Shown: positions 23,556 to 32,401, counted from the stretch's first letter. The stretch: DNA of 57,144 nt from Propionibacteriaceae bacterium (GCA_031272505.1 JAISTQ010000008.1:1-57144); one strand, 5' to 3'. The notes: a model not told the origin generated them from the letters alone. Translations and numbers: made by a program.

Positions 23556-23924
23556 ATGGCCAATCCGTTCGCCAAGCTGCTCCGTCGCTTCCGGGCGGCT
23601 GGGCCAATCACCTCGCCACCGGTGCCTACCCGCCAAGAGGCCGAAGGCGCCGACGTGGTCACCATCTCGGCTACCGCCGTCCGCTCCGTGGTGCGGGTGC
23701 GCGGCTCGATCACCGAATTGATCGTCCGTCCCCGCAATGGCACCCCGTGGCTGGAAGCTGAGCTTGACGACGGTTCCGGCACCATCCAACTCGCCTGGAT
23801 TGGCCGCCGTGCCATCCCCGGCCTGGCCGTCGGATCCACCGTGGTAGCCGAAGGGCGAATCGGCCTGACGGAGACCGGCGCCCGCCGGATTTTCAACCCC
23901 CGTTATGCTTTGATAGCAACTTAG
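23556..23924 (+). CDS. OB-fold nucleic acid-binding domain protein
   Basis: A 122-residue single OB-fold protein (VVRVRGSITELIVRP through LTETGARRIFNPRY), related to the anticodon-binding/RecG-type OB domain. It is short and basic at its N-terminus (KLLRRFRAA). Its place directly after DUF3710, with no gap, matches the conserved order in actinobacteria (Rv2694c region in M. tuberculosis). There it is followed by a DUF3159 membrane gene and the ceo genes; here the conserved order breaks after it. Substrate unknown. Confidence 0.82.
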   Translation: MANPFAKLLRRFRAAGPITSPPVPTRQEAEGADVVTISATAVRSVVRVRGSITELIVRPRNGTPWLEAELDDGSGTIQLAWIGRRAIPGLAVGSTVVAEGRIGLTETGARRIFNPRYALIAT

Positions 23925-23954
23925 GGGCCCACCAATCTACAGATAGGAAGACAA

Positions 23955-25568
23955 GTGAAGAAAATCGTCATCACGCTGGCAATGTCGCTGGCGGCAGGAT
24001 TGATGGTCGCACCCGCGGCTGCGGCCGATCCGGTCGGCGCCAAGGATCCGATCACCGTCTCCATCGGCTCGGTAAAGGTGTCCAAGAAGTCCGGCAAGGA
24101 AGTCGACCGTCCCACCTATGCGGCCAAAAAAGTCACCATCAAGGGCTTCCAGACGGCCTTGGGCGCCACCCTGGCCGACTACGCCGCCCAACCGGTGACT
24201 TGGACGGCCTGCGGGAAGGCGGACGACGGGGCGGCGACCGAGTGCGCCGACGTGCTCGTCCCGCTCGATTACAGCAATCCGGGAGCCCAGGCGATCACCA
24301 TCTCGATGCGCAAGTATCCGGCCTCCGCGGCGCCGAAGCTGGGCACGCTGTTCATCAATCCGGGCGGTCCGGGCGCCCCCGGCAAGGATCTGGTCGGCTG
24401 GTTTGACCGCGGCGGCCTGGAGCAGTACGACATCGTCGGCTGGGATCCGCGCGGCGTCGGCGATTCCACGGCGATCAACAAGTGCTACACCACCGCGAAG
24501 ATGGACGCCCTCAACGCGCTCGATTTCTCCTGGGACACCCAGAAGGAGCGGCAGAAGCTGGTGAAGGCCGCCAAGGCTTTCGGCAAGGCCTGCTGGAACA
24601 AGAACGGCTCGTATCTGAACTACATCAGCACCAAAAACACCGTGCGCGACCTGGATCTGCTGCGCCAACTCGTCGGCGACGCCAAGCTCACCTACCTGGG
24701 CTACTCCTACGGCACCCAGATCGGCGCTTTCTATGCGGAGATGTACGGCGCGAACATCAACCGGATGGTGCTGGACGGGGCGGTGGACATCGTCGGCAAC
24801 GACAACGTGATCCAAGCGATGGGCTTTGACAAGGCGCTCAAGGAATACGCCTCCTGGTGCGCGAAGAAGAAGTGCGGGCTGGGCAAGACGCAGTCGGCCG
24901 TCATCAAGACCATCAAGACGTGGCTGAAGGAACTCGACGCGAAGCCGTTGAAGGTGGGCAAACGCAAGCTCACCCAGACGTTGGCGTCGCTGGGCATCGG
25001 GATGCTGCTCTACTACGGCGAGACCGTCTGGTCGGATCTGACGCTCTACATCCAGTTGGGCCGGAAAGGCGCCGGGTTGGCGCTGCTCTACTACGCCGAC
25101 ATGCTGAACGACCGCGAGGACGTGCTCACCTCGTCAAATGTCAACAAGGGCAGCTATGCGGTGGGTGCGTACGCGATCGCGGCGATCAACTGCATCGACA
25201 ACTCCGACAAGGGCGTACTCGCCTCCGAGAAGCGCTGGAAGAAAGACCAGAAGCTGGCGCCCCTCTTCGGCACCTATTTCGGCCCGGATTACATCTGCCC
25301 GTTCTGGCCGGTGAAATCCGACACGCTGACGAAGATTACCGGGGCGGACGCCCCGCCGCTGATGGTGATCGGCACCACCGGCGACAACGCCACCCCGTAC
25401 CAGCAGGCCAAGGACATGGCCAAGGCGCTGAAGTCGGCCACCCTGCTCACCTACAAGGGCACCGGCCATACCGTCTACGGCGGCACTTCCGACTGTGTGG
25501 ACAAGGCCGTCGTCAACTACCTGGTGAACGGGGTGCTCTCGTCGAGCAACATCACCTGTAGCAAGTAA
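23955..25568 (+). CDS. Secreted alpha/beta hydrolase, tripeptidyl aminopeptidase (TAP) type
   Basis: A 537-residue exported hydrolase. The signal peptide runs to about residue 24 (KK, hydrophobic core, APAAAADP cleavage region). The alpha/beta hydrolase core has the oxyanion stretch NPGGPGAPG and the nucleophile elbow GYSYGTQ (Ser about residue 251). The TAP-like C-terminal domain carries the acid near TTGDNATP and the histidine in GTGHTVYGG. Relatives in Streptomyces release tripeptides from protein N-termini outside the cell. An insertion with Lys-rich segments follows the signal peptide. It is the first gene of an accessory block. Another secreted alpha/beta hydrolase activity is possible. 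Confidence 0.85.
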   Translation: MKKIVITLAMSLAAGLMVAPAAAADPVGAKDPITVSIGSVKVSKKSGKEVDRPTYAAKKVTIKGFQTALGATLADYAAQPVTWTACGKADDGAATECADVLVPLDYSNPGAQAITISMRKYPASAAPKLGTLFINPGGPGAPGKDLVGWFDRGGLEQYDIVGWDPRGVGDSTAINKCYTTAKMDALNALDFSWDTQKERQKLVKAAKAFGKACWNKNGSYLNYISTKNTVRDLDLLRQLVGDAKLTYLGYSYGTQIGAFYAEMYGANINRMVLDGAVDIVGNDNVIQAMGFDKALKEYASWCAKKKCGLGKTQSAVIKTIKTWLKELDAKPLKVGKRKLTQTLASLGIGMLLYYGETVWSDLTLYIQLGRKGAGLALLYYADMLNDREDVLTSSNVNKGSYAVGAYAIAAINCIDNSDKGVLASEKRWKKDQKLAPLFGTYFGPDYICPFWPVKSDTLTKITGADAPPLMVIGTTGDNATPYQQAKDMAKALKSATLLTYKGTGHTVYGGTSDCVDKAVVNYLVNGVLSSSNITCSK

Positions 25569-25592
25569 GCTCGCAAGCAAGCGGCACGCTCC

Positions 25593-25656
25593 GCCGTCAT
25601 CCGGGCGGTTCGTGGTCACACTTTCACGTCATCCTCGACCGCAGGTCGGCTACTTG
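25593..25656. repeat. CGTCATC-type intergenic repeat, two seeds 33 bp apart
   Basis: CGTCATCC occurs at 25594 and 25627; the second is the terminal form CGTCATCCTCGACCGCAGGT. It lies between two convergent genes, overlapping the 3' end of the CAP-like gene. Confidence 0.55.
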
Positions 25657-27611
25657 ACCTTCTTAGACTTCTTCCACGCGGACCAAGCGGAACAGTACTT
25701 CACGCCGGAGACCTTCTTGCAGGCGCGGACGCGGAACTGGTACACCTTGCCGGTCTTCAGCTTGCTCACCTTGAGGGAGGTGCCGGTGACGGTCTTGGTC
25801 TTGGCGGCGGTCTTGCCCTGGAGCCGGTAGGCCAACTGGTAGCTGGTGACCTGCTGCGCTTTGGCGGCTTTGGCCCAGGTGACCTTCACCGCCTTCTTCG
25901 CCACGGTGAGCTTCTTGATCTTCACCGCTTTGACGACGACCTTGCCGGTCGGGCTCGTGGTGCCCGTGGTGTTGGTGCCGTTGTCCGACCCGCCGTTGGT
26001 GTTGGTTCCGCTGTCGGACCCGCCGTTCGTTCCGTTGTCCGACCCGCCGTTCGTGCCGCTGTCGGACCCGCCGTTGGTTCCGCTGTCCGATCCGCCATCC
26101 GTTTCCTTGGGCGGGGTGGGGACGGCCTGGGTGGCGCTGAAAGTTTCGTCATAATAGGCCTCGGCAGTGACCGTCGCGGTAACCGTCAAGGTGCGCCCTT
26201 CATCGGCGGTGGTAACGGTGTAGGACGGGCCGGTGCCCACCGTGGTGCCCCCGCGCGTCCAGGTGTATGACACCGTGGCTCCGGCCGGGCCGCCGGTGTA
26301 GGCCGCCTGGAGGGTGGAGCCAGCCTTGGCGGTGCCGGAGATGGCCACGCTGCCGTTAATCGTGCCCTTTTCAGTCATGTAGTAATAGCTGTGCGCGGTG
26401 GCCGGAATCGCGCCGGGCTTCCGGGCGGTGACCCACAGGGAGAGGTACTTGCCGTACGCGCTAGCCGGGACGGTGAGGGTGGCGTCGGTGCCGATCACGG
26501 TGCCCCCGGTTGACAGCCCCTGGCTCGACAACCACTCGTAGCTGATCGTCGCCCCGTCAGTGGCGGTGACTTCGGCGCTAAGCGTGGCGCCCACTGCGGC
26601 ATAGGACGTGAAACCGACGGAGCTGATCGAGACTTCCGCCACCGGATAGACGTCCACCGTGTAGCTGACCGGATTGGTGATCCCGGAGACGGTGACCTGG
26701 TAGTGGTCGACGGTCCCGTCGGCGGGTTTCGCGGCGGTGTAGTTCCACACCACGGTGGGCAAACCGTAGCCCTCGGTGTCGCCTTGGACGTTGGTGACCG
26801 TCACCGGGGTGCCGTTCTTCGTCATGCTGATAGTGGCGCTCGCCATCGCCGAATCCTGGACCGAATACGACCAGCGGCTCGAGGTGGGCAAAAGCTGGTA
26901 GGGGAAATAGCCCGCGGAGGGCCAAGCCACCCCGTCAGTCGGCTCGGGGTTCGCCTTCGACACGTTCGGGCCCAACACCACCAGCGCGTTGGCGCCCGAA
27001 GTGGAGCCGGCGCCCATCGTGGAAGTGGGGGGGTACAGAATCCAGCGCCGATGGCCGACCTTGTCGTTGGAGGTGCCGTAGTCGTCAACCTGCCCGGTCA
27101 CCGCGCGCGCCCCCGCGTGCCCGAGGGAGAGGTTCGATTTGGCCGCGGTGTCGGAGCCGTCCTGGCTCCAGCAGGGCCAGGTGTTCGGCGGATAGTGGTT
27201 CAAGCTGCCTTGCGCCTGCATGATCAGTGCCGCCTGCTGCCCCAACGCGGAGGCCGCCGTCGATTCGGTGACGCCCTTCAGCCCGGCCATATCCCGAAAA
27301 TAGTTGACCGCGGTGAACGTCGCCGTCTGCGCCGCTGCCGACGGCGCTCCCGCCGCTGCCGAAGGTTGGCTCTGCGGCTGCGTCGTCACACACTGCGAAG
27401 TGCTCCCCGTCCATCCAATCGGAACCTCCAGTGTCGGCAGATAGGTATTCAAATACGCATTCGTCACCGCGCTTTGCGACGTCCGATCAATGCTCCCGTA
27501 TCCACCCAACAACCCGTCTGCCTTCGCCCCTCCCGGAGCCCACAGCAAAGCCAGCGGCAACGCCAAGGCCAATGTAAGAGCAGACATCCGGGCAGCACAA
27601 CGTGTAAACAA
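25650..27611 (-). CDS. Secreted CAP (SCP/PR-1-like) domain protein with Ig-like and fibronectin III modules
   Basis: A 653-residue exported multidomain protein. The start is TTG 27611 with GGAGGA just upstream; ATG 27587 is the alternative. A signal peptide ends near AKA-DG (residue 31-32). A CAP-like domain follows (about 90-240), with NYFRDMAGL, NHYPPNTWPCW, LSLGHAGARAV and GHRRWILYPPTSTMG. Next come Ig/bacterial-surface-type beta repeats (about 330-500), a Gly/Ser/Asp/Asn/Thr linker built from GGSDSGTN units (about 500-550), and a C-terminal fibronectin III module rich in Lys. No LPXTG motif is present, so it is probably secreted or loosely bound. It may bind carbohydrate or surfaces; the role is unproven. 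Confidence 0.78.
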   Translation of the reverse strand: MFTRCAARMSALTLALALPLALLWAPGGAKADGLLGGYGSIDRTSQSAVTNAYLNTYLPTLEVPIGWTGSTSQCVTTQPQSQPSAAAGAPSAAAQTATFTAVNYFRDMAGLKGVTESTAASALGQQAALIMQAQGSLNHYPPNTWPCWSQDGSDTAAKSNLSLGHAGARAVTGQVDDYGTSNDKVGHRRWILYPPTSTMGAGSTSGANALVVLGPNVSKANPEPTDGVAWPSAGYFPYQLLPTSSRWSYSVQDSAMASATISMTKNGTPVTVTNVQGDTEGYGLPTVVWNYTAAKPADGTVDHYQVTVSGITNPVSYTVDVYPVAEVSISSVGFTSYAAVGATLSAEVTATDGATISYEWLSSQGLSTGGTVIGTDATLTVPASAYGKYLSLWVTARKPGAIPATAHSYYYMTEKGTINGSVAISGTAKAGSTLQAAYTGGPAGATVSYTWTRGGTTVGTGPSYTVTTADEGRTLTVTATVTAEAYYDETFSATQAVPTPPKETDGGSDSGTNGGSDSGTNGGSDNGTNGGSDSGTNTNGGSDNGTNTTGTTSPTGKVVVKAVKIKKLTVAKKAVKVTWAKAAKAQQVTSYQLAYRLQGKTAAKTKTVTGTSLKVSKLKTGKVYQFRVRACKKVSGVKYCSAWSAWKKSKKVK

Positions 27612-27971
27612 CTTTCCTCCAACTTGCTTTCAAAGATTGCTATATCTCGCAACCCTACCACCCACCTCCTCGCCCCGCGCCCTTTCACCCTGACTGCCCC
27701 AACCCCGCACCTTCGCTCAAACTCCTAAGTGATCACGCGAGTGTTCTTGGCACGACGATGTCCAGGCTGAAGCCCTGATCCACCGATAATCGGCGTATCG
27801 AACGGCACCAGACGGGTGTGATGACAAGGCGACGATACGAAAGCAGGCTGGACCGCCTGGTGAGTGTCGTCAACGATGTCAGCGCGTTCGGATGGGGTCG
27901 TTGGGTAGTCGAGAATCGGTGGATCAGGGCTGAGAGTTTGGCAGGCTTTGGCGAGAGGGATGATTCCGTTT
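27612..27971. other. Intergenic region without a supported gene
   Basis: About 360 bp between mpg and the CAP-like gene. A minus-strand open frame (28075-27725) runs through it and into mpg in another frame; its sequence matches nothing I recognise. The GGAGGA site for the CAP-like gene is at 27615-27620. GC content is lower than in the flanks. It may be remnant DNA. Confidence 0.4.
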
Positions 27972-28562
27972 TTACCAAGAATTAGGCACGGCGCGGGGGC
28001 TTCTGGAGTAGGACGAGACGGAGGCTGCACCAGTGATCCAATAACGCCACTCGCGGGCGTTTGCGACCGAGACACCGACGCGAGGCCCGCAGGTGATTTC
28101 GGGGACGGACAAGCGCGGCACTACCTCGAAATCTTGCCCAGCTTGCCAACCGGAGTGCTGCAGACTCAACCCCAGAGCCAACCCAAGGTTGCCCGGGCCG
28201 CGGGCCAGTTGGGCATCCGGGATCAGTTTGGCCTGTCCCGATGATCTTCGATGGCGAGCCAACTCGATGCCTTCGATCACATCCCCAGCCCGCAAGAGCA
28301 CGGCGGAACCTCCCGCTTCGGCCTCGCAGACCAGATTCGCGCAGATGTGTACACCATATGAAAGATAGCAATACAGTGTTCCCGGCGGACCGAAAAGCGC
28401 CTCGGTTGTCGGCCTTCGCCCCCGGACCGCGTGCGCCGCCGGATCGTCAACCCCCGCGTATGCCTCGGTCTCCGTCAACCGGATCGCCACCCCGCCGATC
28501 TTGATCGTTGCCTCGAGCAACTCCTGTGCCACGTCGCACACGAGCTGCCTGAAATCGAACAC
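27972..28562 (-). CDS. mpg: 3-methyladenine DNA glycosylase (AAG/MPG family)
   Basis: A 196-residue AAG-type glycosylase that removes alkylated and deaminated purines such as 3-methyladenine and hypoxanthine. Visible family motifs: TETEAYAGVDDPAAHA (catalytic Glu within), GPPGTLYCYLSYGVH (with the tyrosine that flips the base), AVLLRAGDVIEG and LARGPGNLGLALGL. GTG 28562 has TAGGCT six bases upstream and no Shine-Dalgarno, so it is probably leaderless. The C-terminal tail (SYSRSPRAVPNSW) is unusual, possibly affected by the unassigned sequence that follows. Such genes are scattered in actinobacteria and often transferred. Confidence 0.9.
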   Translation of the reverse strand: MFDFRQLVCDVAQELLEATIKIGGVAIRLTETEAYAGVDDPAAHAVRGRRPTTEALFGPPGTLYCYLSYGVHICANLVCEAEAGGSAVLLRAGDVIEGIELARHRRSSGQAKLIPDAQLARGPGNLGLALGLSLQHSGWQAGQDFEVVPRLSVPEITCGPRVGVSVANAREWRYWITGAASVSSYSRSPRAVPNSW

Positions 28563-28568
28563 CCACCC

Positions 28569-28574
28569 AGCCTA
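28569..28574 (-). promoter_or_regulatory. -10 box for leaderless mpg
   Basis: On the minus strand TAGGCT lies six bases before GTG 28562. Confidence 0.4.
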
Positions 28575-28826
28575 CTCATCGGCTTGAACTCTGGATCACT
28601 CAACAGATTGCGAAATCGGGCCGCTTTAGAAACGATTGAGTAGTTTCGGCCCCGATCCCCGTCCCGCGGCCCGTTCAGATTTGAGTTCTTGCACTTTCCG
28701 TCGACGTGTCACGACAACAACCCAGATCTGAAGCGCCAGCGCCCTTCCCCAACACCCCCCCTGTGCCCTTTCTTTCATGCGGCCACCCCGATTCGCGGGC
28801 CAAGCCTCTCTCCATGCACGGCCCGG

Positions 28827-29378
28827 TTGACTCCGGAGGGGATTTACGCTCGTGCGAGGTCTCGTGAAGAGGCTGTGCAGATGCTGCGCGAGTATGGCTA
28901 TTTGACGAGTGTTGGGCAGGCGTCTGGTGGAGTGTTCAGGGGTGCGTGGTATGAGGGTTTTGGTGCTTTGGGTCGTGGTGGGACGCGCAGGAGTGCGTCG
29001 GCTGCGGTAGTTCGAGCTCGTGAGACGGGTGTGCGGTTGGAGGGTGAGCGGGCGACGATGACTGCTGCTGAGCGGCGGGCGTTCGACGCGGCACAGCGGG
29101 AGGCTGCCGCCAGTGCAGTCCCGAAGACCGCTACAAGCGGGGCCGGTGCGAATCCGCCGGCGAAGCCGCCGATCCTGAGCGGCTGGCCGGAGGACTGGCC
29201 AGACGATCTCGACCCGATCAGCGATGAGAGATGGGCACACATCATCGCAGACCATGGGCCGGGAGCGCAGCGCGGCAAGTCATTGTTCAAGGAAGACACC
29301 GACATCGGAAACGCGATCCGCCGAACTTGCGCCCGCCTGTCCATCCCGGCCATTCAACTTGCGGGACGATCAGCCTGA
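28827..29378 (+). pseudogene. Fragment resembling the C-terminal part of a polymorphic toxin or phage-type nuclease
   Basis: An open frame with no convincing start (candidate TTG 28827; the frame upstream to 28689 looks non-coding). The readable part has RSREEAVQMLREYGYL, a charged helical stretch, a Pro-rich linker (NPPAKPPILSGWPEDW) and a C-terminal block ISDERWAHIIADHGPG then GKSLFKEDTDIGNAI. That last pattern (a WxHI...H...KSxF spacing) resembles BECR-fold nuclease toxin domains such as Ntox50; this is inference. The expected final strand is missing, and other frames stay open to about 29446 and 29631, suggesting a frameshift. T-ending codons are commoner than in neighbours, suggesting transferred DNA. 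No immunity gene is visible. Confidence 0.4.
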
Positions 29379-29510
29379 CCAGTTTCGGGAAAAGTCGGTC
29401 CGACGGCCAGCCGGCGGATCGGCTTTTGATCCCGTCGGGGAGGTAACCCCCAGGAAAAGCCGCTGGAAGAAGAAGAGCCCGCCCAGACGTCAGCGTATTT
29501 GTCAGGTAGT

Positions 29511-29878
29511 GGCCCCAATCTTGGAAGAATCGGCCGGTTTCCGATATTGGGGCCGGTCCGGCGGGCAGGACAGGGCCTGGCTACGCTCAGCAACCCACAG
29601 TCCGGCACCCAAGAACGGCCCCAATTCTTGAAAACCGGAGTTTTTCGGAACATTGGGGCCGTTTCGGTCGGGAACGGATGTTGGGATGACGTCGAGCCAC
29701 CCCTCCCAGTCGCACAGGTTGGAGCAGACCCACGATCTTGTGAAAACCGCCCGGTTTTGAGAATTGTGGGTCGTTTCCGTCTGGATCGGAGACACCTTTG
29801 AGCGTAAGCGCCCGTTTCCCTGCCGGTTCACGGACCCACGATCTTGTGAAATCGCCATCTTTGGGCAGATTGTGGGTA
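29511..29878. repeat. Array of four hairpins, about 106-bp period, 26-nt loops
   Basis: Four inverted repeats start at 29511, 29616, 29727 and 29833. Units 1 and 2 have arms GGCCCCAAT/ATTGGGGCC (29511-29519 with 29546-29554; 29617-29625 with 29652-29660). Units 3 and 4 have GACCCACGAT/ATTGTGGGT(C) (29727-29736 with 29763-29772; 29833-29842 with 29869-29877). Each loop is 26 nt, contains CTTG near its 5' side and can form an inner A-run/T-run stem. About 20 nt after each hairpin is also partly shared (near GTTTCGGTCGGGAACGGA). No gene fits between 29380 and 29898. Confidence 0.8.
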
Positions 29879-29898
29879 GCGGCGGGCTGTTCTCGGGG

Positions 29899-30417
29899 TC
29901 AGGCGGCGAGGGTGATGCCGAGGATGAGCCAGGTGAGGGAGGCGCAGGCGAGGAGGGCGAGGATGATGCGTTGGACGTAGCGCCAGGGGGGTTTGAACCA
30001 GTCGAAGGAGGCGGCGGCGGCGAGGGCGGGGGAGAGCAGCAGGGCGAGCCACCAGTACCAGGAGAGGAAGTCGCCCCAGCAGAGCACCGCGCCGGTGAAG
30101 GCGATCAGGCCGAGGATCAGCCAGACGTCCAGCTTCAAGGGGCGGATCAGCACCAGGAAGCCAATCGCGAAGCAGACCAAGAAATCCAAGATGTTGACGG
30201 CGAACTCGCAGTTCAGCGCGGCTTCGGAATCCGTCCCGTAGACGCCGCAAAGCGCGCCGGGCAGGAACTGGCCGACCGCCAGGGCCAACAATGCGCCGAT
30301 GGCGAGCGCGCCGAAGCAGCCCAGGTACGTCCAGGCGATCCGGGAGCGGACGTCGATGGGCTCGTCAAAGGTTTGCGGGGCGGGCTTCTTCGCGCCGGTG
30401 GCTCTACGCTTGCTCAT
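29899..30417 (-). CDS. Small integral membrane protein, function unknown
   Basis: A 172-residue protein I do not recognise. It has a basic, Pro/Lys-rich cytosolic N-terminus (about 1-28) and roughly five hydrophobic segments (about 29-53, 73-92, 95-115, 118-136 and 149-170). Trp and Phe cluster in GDFLSWYWWLALL. It overlaps the 3' end of the upstream KimA-like gene by 14 bp on the same strand, so the two are almost certainly co-transcribed and translationally coupled. The pairing suggests an accessory role in potassium transport, but nothing in the sequence proves it. It occupies roughly the place of the DUF3159 membrane gene in related genomes without obvious similarity. Confidence 0.75.
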   Translation of the reverse strand: MSKRRATGAKKPAPQTFDEPIDVRSRIAWTYLGCFGALAIGALLALAVGQFLPGALCGVYGTDSEAALNCEFAVNILDFLVCFAIGFLVLIRPLKLDVWLILGLIAFTGAVLCWGDFLSWYWWLALLLSPALAAAASFDWFKPPWRYVQRIILALLACASLTWLILGITLAA

Positions 30418-32395
30418 CTTTGCTCTCCGGCAGCATCAGTGGATCGCGCACCATCCGGGAGGCGGACGGCAGCAGGTAGGGAACCGAGGTGACGATCACG
30501 CCAGCCAGCATATTCAGGCGAGCTTTGAGGATCAGCCCGGTTTCGTTGTGAAGCGGCTGTTCCCACCAGTGCGCCACCACATATTCGGGCACGTAGACGG
30601 CCACCACGTCGCGCGGATTGGACGAGCGGATCGACTTCACGTAATTGAAGAGCGGGGTGACCACCTCGCGGTAGGGCGAGGCGAGTACCTTGAGCGGGAT
30701 GGTCATGTTCTCGGCCTCCCAGGCGGCGAGCACCGCGTCGGTGTCGTCGGGGTCGGCGGCCGCGGTGACGGCCTCCACCATGTCGGCATGGGTGGCGAGC
30801 GCGTAGTTGACCGCCCGGATGGTGGGTTTGTTCACCATGATCACGATGACGACCGCGCGCACCCGGCTGGGCAGCAGATGGGCGTCTTTGGGGGTGACGG
30901 CGATCTGCTGGTAGACCTTCATATAGTGCCCGTGGATCGCCTTCATCGCGATGAACACCAGGATCATCGCGCCCACCGCCAGATAGGCGCCATGGGTGAA
31001 CTTGGAGACCAGCACCACCACCAGCACCGCCCCGGTGCAGATCAGCCCGACGGTGTTGATGAGCTGCGAGCGTCGCATCTTGAGGCGTTCGCGCGGCTCG
31101 GTCTCGGTCTTCAGCAGCTTCGCCCAATGCCGCAGCATCCCGGTCTGGCTGACGGTGAAGGAGACGAACACACCCACCACGTAAAGCTGGATCAACGCGG
31201 TGACGTTCGCGTCAAAGAGCACCACCAAGCCCCCCGCCGCCAGCGCCAGCATGATGATCCCGTTCGAGAAGGCGAGCCGGTCGCCGCGCACGTGCAGCGA
31301 ACGGGGCAGGTAGCTGTCGCGCGAAAGGATTGAGCCGAGCACCGGGAAGCCGTTGAAAGCGGTGTTTGCGGCGAGGAAGAGGATGATGGTGGTGGCGGTG
31401 ATGGTGAAATAGAAGCCGAACGGGAAGCCGTCAAAGATGGTGGACGCCAACTGTCCCATCGCGGTGGTCACGTTTTCGGTGACCGGTTGGCCGTTCAAGG
31501 TGAAATGCGAGCCGCCGGTGGTGTCGACGAGCTTCAGGCCGGTGAGGTTCGCCAAGGTGACGATGCTGAGCAGCATGGTCACCGCGATTCCGCCGAGCAG
31601 CGCCAAGGTGGTGGCCGCGTTCTTGGATTTCGGCTCCCGGAAGCTGGGCACCCCGTTGGAAATCGCCTCCACGCCCGTCAGCGCGGCGCAGCCGGACGAG
31701 AAAGCGCGCGCCAGCAGGATCACCAGCGCCACCCCCGTCAGCGAGGTGTAGGCCGAGTCGCCGACCACCTCCAGATTCGCCGTCGGAGCCTGCAAGTGCT
31801 CGCCGAAGCCGAAGATCCGCAAAAACCCCCAGCCGGCCATCGCCAGCACCGCGAACATGAAGCAGTAGGTGGGGATGGCGAAGATTCCGCCGGAATCCCG
31901 GATGCCGCGCAGGTTCACCAACATCAGCAGCAAAATGATGCCAAGCGCCACCCAGCGCTCGTAACCGTGCAGCGCCGGAATCATCGCCGCCGCGTTTTGC
32001 ACGCCGGAGGAAATCGAGACGGCCACGGTGAGCACATAGTCGACGAGCAGGGCCGACGCCACCGTCAAACCGGCGTTCTTGCCCAGGTTGGTGGAGGCCA
32101 CCTCGTAGTCGCCGCCGCCGGACGGATAGGCGTGGACGGTCTGCCGGTAGGAAAGCACCACCACCAGCATCACCGCGCCCACCGCGATCGCGATCGGCCA
32201 GGAGAGGGTGAAGGCGGCCATGCCGGCCAGCGAGAGGGTGATCAGGATCTCATCGGGCGCGTAGGCCACCGAGGAAAGCGCGTCGGAGGCGAACACCGGC
32301 AACGCGATCCGTTTGGGCAGCAGCGTCCCCGAAAGCTGCGCGCTGGCCAGCTTCCGCCCTAACAACACCCGTTTCAGCGCCCGCAGAAACTCCAC
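30404..32395 (-). CDS. APC-superfamily potassium uptake permease, KimA-like
   Basis: A 663-residue permease (from GTG 32395) with about 12 membrane segments and a C-terminal cytosolic domain of some 170 residues. It lines up by eye with Bacillus KimA, the potassium/proton symporter, in SSDALSSVAYAPDEILITL, LSYRQTVHAYPSGGGDYEV, NLGKNAGL, LLVDYVLTVAVSISSGVQ, AFSSGCAALTGVEAISN and LAANTAFNGFPVLGSILSRD. The mycobacterial homologue (Rv2690c) also lies beside ceoB. KimA in Bacillus is inhibited by c-di-AMP; that is untested here. The start is chosen from TATTGT six bases upstream; ATG 32413 is the alternative. Divergent KTN genes strongly support a potassium role. Confidence 0.82.
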   Translation of the reverse strand: MEFLRALKRVLLGRKLASAQLSGTLLPKRIALPVFASDALSSVAYAPDEILITLSLAGMAAFTLSWPIAIAVGAVMLVVVLSYRQTVHAYPSGGGDYEVASTNLGKNAGLTVASALLVDYVLTVAVSISSGVQNAAAMIPALHGYERWVALGIILLLMLVNLRGIRDSGGIFAIPTYCFMFAVLAMAGWGFLRIFGFGEHLQAPTANLEVVGDSAYTSLTGVALVILLARAFSSGCAALTGVEAISNGVPSFREPKSKNAATTLALLGGIAVTMLLSIVTLANLTGLKLVDTTGGSHFTLNGQPVTENVTTAMGQLASTIFDGFPFGFYFTITATTIILFLAANTAFNGFPVLGSILSRDSYLPRSLHVRGDRLAFSNGIIMLALAAGGLVVLFDANVTALIQLYVVGVFVSFTVSQTGMLRHWAKLLKTETEPRERLKMRRSQLINTVGLICTGAVLVVVLVSKFTHGAYLAVGAMILVFIAMKAIHGHYMKVYQQIAVTPKDAHLLPSRVRAVVIVIMVNKPTIRAVNYALATHADMVEAVTAAADPDDTDAVLAAWEAENMTIPLKVLASPYREVVTPLFNYVKSIRSSNPRDVVAVYVPEYVVAHWWEQPLHNETGLILKARLNMLAGVIVTSVPYLLPSASRMVRDPLMLPESKDEQA

Positions 32396-32401
32396 GGCTA
32401 A

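Noticed and set aside
27725..28075. 116-codon minus-strand frame overlapping mpg
   Set aside because: It overlaps mpg in another frame and matches no family I recognise; no ribosome binding site or -10 box supports it.
28689..28826. 5' part of the toxin-like frame as coding
   Set aside because: Pro/Cys-rich sequence without similarity, no ribosome binding site, and composition of non-coding DNA.
29511..29878. Integron attC array
   Set aside because: No gene cassettes fit in the roughly 60-bp intervals, the R-site core sequences are absent, and no integrase is nearby.
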